Of a stretch of 7,824 bases of DNA, positions 5,388-7,824 are shown one piece after another; position 1 is the first letter of the stretch, and every line of letters begins with the position of its first letter. Made by a program: the position numbers and the translations under genes. Source of the stretch: Acetobacteraceae bacterium. GTDB taxonomy: Bacteria > Pseudomonadota > Alphaproteobacteria > Acetobacterales > Acetobacteraceae. The stretch lies in contig JAIYAI010000336.1 of the NCBI GenBank assembly GCA_027489135.1, positions 1 through 7,824 of the forward strand, given 5' to 3'. The notes below the pieces were generated by a model. It had not been told where the DNA came from, made no database searches, and worked only from the letters and a program-made list of their open reading frames with translations.

Positions 5388-7824
5388 ATGCCCGATCTTC
5401 GCATCAGCGAGCTTCCCCTCGCCGGCGGCCTCGCAGAGACCGACCTCACCCCCATCGTCCAGACCGGCTCGGGCAGCACGCTCGAGACGCGGCGCACCAC
5501 GCTCGCGCAGCTGCGCGGCGGCGTGCTCGTCGACCGCGGCGCGCATGTGCGCGACTTCGGCGCCCGGGGCGACGGCAGCACCAACGACGCGCCGGCGATC
5601 CAGGCGGCGATCAACGACCTAGCCGGCAAGGGCGGCGGCACGCTGTTCTTCGGCCCGCGCACCTACCGCCTCGCCACCGCCATCACGATCTCCGGCACCC
5701 AGGTGGTGCTGCAGGGCGCCGGCTTCACCGAGGCCGGCGGGCCCGGTCAGGGCACCTGGCTCAGCATCGACAGCCCCGCCTTCACCCCCTTCACCTTCAG
5801 CGGCATCGCCGCGCGCGGCTCGGCGGTGCGCGACATCGCCGTCATCCAGGCGCATTCCGGCAGCTTCGCGCCGGGCTGGGCGCCGACCGCCTATCCCTAT
5901 GTCTTCCGGGTGGAGGACTGCCTCGGCGGCGTCGCCTTCGACAACCTGCTGCTCGCTGCGGTGAACCGCGGGATCTACTGCCGCAACGCGGGGCGGCTCG
6001 ACATCCGGCGGCTGCGCGGCCAGGTCTTCACGAGCGGCGTCGAGATCGACGAGTGCCTCGACGTGCCGCGGCTGCACAACATCCATTTCTGGACCTTCTG
6101 GACCGCGGACGACAACGTCGTGCGCTGGCAGCAGGCCAATGGCGACGCGATGACCTTCCGCCGCTGCGACGGCGTCTTCGTCGACCAGGCCTTCGCACTG
6201 GGTTACCGCAGCATGTTCCGCTTCTCGGCCTCCGCCGTCGGCGCGCCGCCGCAGCGGGCGGGGGTGACGACGAAGTTCTACATCGGCCAGGCCTATACGG
6301 ACTTCACCAAGTACGGGCTCTGGATCGATGCCAACGGCGTCGACGGGCAGATCGGCAACCTCACCACCCAGGGCGAGATCTTCAACGCCGCCGGCGCGCC
6401 GGTGGCCGCCAGCACCGGCATCCAGGTGGATGCGTCGAACACCCGCATCCATGTAGCGAACCTGCGCATCGATGCGGTCGAGGACAACGCCATCCGCCTC
6501 AACGGCAGCGGCAACCGCATCGACATCGGCGCGCTGCGCTGCGTGCGCTTCAACACCCGCAACAACGGCGCGGCGGCGATCCACCTGGCCGACAGCGGCG
6601 CGGGCACGCCGAACGCCGCCTATCTCGGCGCGCCGGCGCTGCTGGAGAACGCCAACAACGGCCCGCTCGGGAATGCGGGCAGCAACGCCATCCTGGCGCA
6701 GCAATCCCCGCCCGGCCGGGCGACGCGGCCGGGCCTCGCGGTCGGCGCGCCGGACAGCGGGTTCTTCCAGCCCGCGGCCAATGCGCTGGCCGGCAGCGCC
6801 GGCGGCGCCGAGGTGCTGCGGGTCACCGCCGCGGGCGGCGTCACGCTCGGCGGCGCGCCCGGCGCGCATGGCTTCGAGGTGGCGACGCCCGCAAGCGCGG
6901 TGAACAGCGTCCTCGCCAGCGGCGCCGCGGCCGGGGCGGCGGTCGCGCTGGCGGCGCAGGGGGCGGATGCCAACCTCGTGCTCGAGCTTCGGCCGAAGGG
7001 GACGGGGACGGTGCGGGCCACCGGCCCGGTGCAGGCGAACAGCGCCGGCGCGGGCAACGTCGCCCGGCTGCAGGGCGCCGCGGGCGGCGCGCCGGTGATC
7101 CTCGGCGTCGATGCGGCGGCGTCCGCGGATACCAATGTCGGCGTGGTGCTCGGCACGCCGAAGGGCACCGGCGCCATCACCGCGCAACTGCCGGACAACG
7201 CGACGACGGGCGGCAATGCCCGCGGCCAGAACGCGGTGGACTGGCAGGTCAGCCGCACCGGCACCACCCAGGTCGCCAGCGGCAACAACACCGTGATCGC
7301 CGGCGGCCTGCGCAATACCGCCAGCGGCAACACCGCGGCGGTCACCGGCGGCCAGGCCAATACCGCCAGCGGCAGCTTCAGCGCCGTCGGCGGCGGCCAG
7401 AGCAACGCTGCGAACGGCAGCTTCTCCTGGACCCCGGGCGGGCTGCAGGCGGATGCGCGCACGGCCTACGGCAAGGGCGTCTGGAGCGCGGGGCAGTTCG
7501 CCGCGGCCGGTGACGCCCAGGCCGGCGAACAGCTGATGCGCCGCCAGACCACGGACGCGACGCCGACCCGCCTGACCGCCGACAACGCCGCGCCGGGCAC
7601 GGCCAACTCCCTGCCGCTGCCGAACAACGGCACCTACCTGGCGCGCCTGCTGGTGGTGGCGCGCCAGGTCGGCGGCACGGCGGGGACGGCAGGCGACAGC
7701 GCGGCCTGGGAGGTCTCGGCCCTGGTCAAGCGCGGGGCGAACGCCGCGGCCACCGTGCTCGTCGCCGGCGGCGGCGCGGCGCTGGCGCCGACGCTGAACG
7801 ACGCGGCCGCCGCCGCCTGGCGCC
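5388..7824 (+). CDS. Tailspike/tail-fibre-like beta-helix protein (pectate lyase 3 superfamily), 3' truncated
   Basis: The frame is open for 812 codons from the ATG at 5388 and runs off the right edge; AAGGA at 5375-5379 is the ribosome binding site. Residues 1-43 (MPDLRISELPLAGGLAETDL, then TPIVQTGSGSTLETRRTTLAQL) match the xISxLPxxxxxxxxDLxPIVQxG start seen on many phage tail proteins. Residues 54-72 carry VRDFGARGDGSTNDAPAIQA, the hallmark of pectate-lyase-3 right-handed beta-helix proteins, and the helix continues to about 440, including LHNIHFWTFWT (229-239) and acidic pair D241-D242. Residues about 510-600 hold two modules ending in RPKGTG (535-540) and TPKGTG (590-595). Residues 630-689 are four 15-residue YadA-head-like repeats. 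From about 690, GKGVWSAGQFAAAGDAQAGE and TTDATPTRL resemble a phage C-terminal domain; probably only tens of residues are missing. No signal peptide. A trimeric spike binding or cutting surface polysaccharide is inferred; catalysis cannot be shown. Confidence 0.85.
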   Translation, partial: MPDLRISELPLAGGLAETDLTPIVQTGSGSTLETRRTTLAQLRGGVLVDRGAHVRDFGARGDGSTNDAPAIQAAINDLAGKGGGTLFFGPRTYRLATAITISGTQVVLQGAGFTEAGGPGQGTWLSIDSPAFTPFTFSGIAARGSAVRDIAVIQAHSGSFAPGWAPTAYPYVFRVEDCLGGVAFDNLLLAAVNRGIYCRNAGRLDIRRLRGQVFTSGVEIDECLDVPRLHNIHFWTFWTADDNVVRWQQANGDAMTFRRCDGVFVDQAFALGYRSMFRFSASAVGAPPQRAGVTTKFYIGQAYTDFTKYGLWIDANGVDGQIGNLTTQGEIFNAAGAPVAASTGIQVDASNTRIHVANLRIDAVEDNAIRLNGSGNRIDIGALRCVRFNTRNNGAAAIHLADSGAGTPNAAYLGAPALLENANNGPLGNAGSNAILAQQSPPGRATRPGLAVGAPDSGFFQPAANALAGSAGGAEVLRVTAAGGVTLGGAPGAHGFEVATPASAVNSVLASGAAAGAAVALAAQGADANLVLELRPKGTGTVRATGPVQANSAGAGNVARLQGAAGGAPVILGVDAAASADTNVGVVLGTPKGTGAITAQLPDNATTGGNARGQNAVDWQVSRTGTTQVASGNNTVIAGGLRNTASGNTAAVTGGQANTASGSFSAVGGGQSNAANGSFSWTPGGLQADARTAYGKGVWSAGQFAAAGDAQAGEQLMRRQTTDATPTRLTADNAAPGTANSLPLPNNGTYLARLLVVARQVGGTAGTAGDSAAWEVSALVKRGANAAATVLVAGGGAALAPTLNDAAAAAWR
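7275..7454 (+). repeat. Four 45-bp repeats encoding YadA-head-like units
   Basis: Units at 7275-7319, 7320-7364, 7365-7409 and 7410-7454 encode ASGNNTVIAGGLRNT, ASGNTAAVTGGQANT, ASGSFSAVGGGQSNA and the degenerate ANGSFSWTPGGLQAD. The consensus A-S-G-x-x-[ST]-x-V-x-G-G-x-x-N-[TA] is close to the left-handed beta-roll repeats of trimeric autotransporter heads and related phage fibres, which assemble as trimers. The period is exact and in frame. The last unit runs into the C-terminal domain. Confidence 0.8.

Noticed and set aside
4484..5662. Minus-strand open frame of 392 codons across the divergent promoter region and the first tail-like gene
   Set aside because: No ribosome binding site or domain; it crosses the intergenic region and is Arg/Gly/Asp-rich shadow sequence.
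5619..7187. Long open minus-strand frame of more than 500 codons opposite the spike-like gene
   Set aside because: Its product is a low-complexity Arg/Ala/Gly/Asp-rich string with no domain; it is the antisense shadow expected in high-GC coding DNA.
6053..7513. Long plus-strand open frame inside the spike-like gene
   Set aside because: It encodes Arg/Gln/His-rich low-complexity sequence, while the overlapping frame from 5388 carries recognisable motifs throughout.
1..7824. CRISPR array, tRNA, rRNA, insertion sequence or integrase
   Set aside because: Reading both strands I found no spaced direct-repeat array, no cloverleaf-like sequence and no transposase or integrase motif.

Overview
The window comes from a very GC-rich bacterial genome. 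Codon third positions are almost all G or C, and AT-rich patches occur only at promoters. The polyamine transporter proteins, an aspartate aminotransferase start and the general composition fit an alphaproteobacterium, most likely Acetobacteraceae/Rhodospirillales (Roseomonas-like). That placement is inference from protein style, not from a marker gene.

Left half, all on the minus strand and read from right to left: a complete potFGHI-type ABC importer operon. It encodes a periplasmic polyamine-binding protein (4410-3310), an ATPase (3308-2280) and two inner-membrane permeases (2283-1450 and 1453-674). The ATPase/permease and permease/permease junctions are 4-base start/stop overlaps, and the binding-protein stop lies one base from the proposed ATPase start, so the four genes are almost certainly co-transcribed and translationally coupled. 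They would bind putrescine or a related polyamine in the periplasm and drive it into the cytoplasm with ATP. Behind the operon, same strand, are a small Cys-rich lipoprotein of unknown function (597-232) and the first 41 codons of a class I aspartate aminotransferase (124-1, running off the left edge).

Centre: a 295-base divergent intergenic region (4411-4705). It holds an AT-rich core with overlapping candidate promoters for both directions, a perfect hairpin in the potF leader, and a GC-rich palindrome and direct-repeat zone just ahead of the rightward genes.

Right half, plus strand: a two-gene phage-tail-like cassette. The first gene (4706-5359) encodes a 217-residue protein with a short WHY-type N-terminal domain and a C-terminal beta-sandwich-like domain. 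The second (5388 to beyond the right edge, at least 812 codons with no stop) encodes a mosaic tailspike/tail-fibre-like protein. It has a short phage-type N-terminal segment, a pectate-lyase-3-type right-handed beta-helix, two PKGTG modules, four 15-residue YadA-head-like repeats, and a C-terminal domain I associate with phage tail proteins. No other phage genes are visible, so this could be the edge of a prophage or tailocin, or an isolated domesticated surface/tail module. The most interesting points are this mosaic protein with its small partner, and the lack of an ATG/GTG/TTG start that would include the conserved N-terminus of the ATPase.
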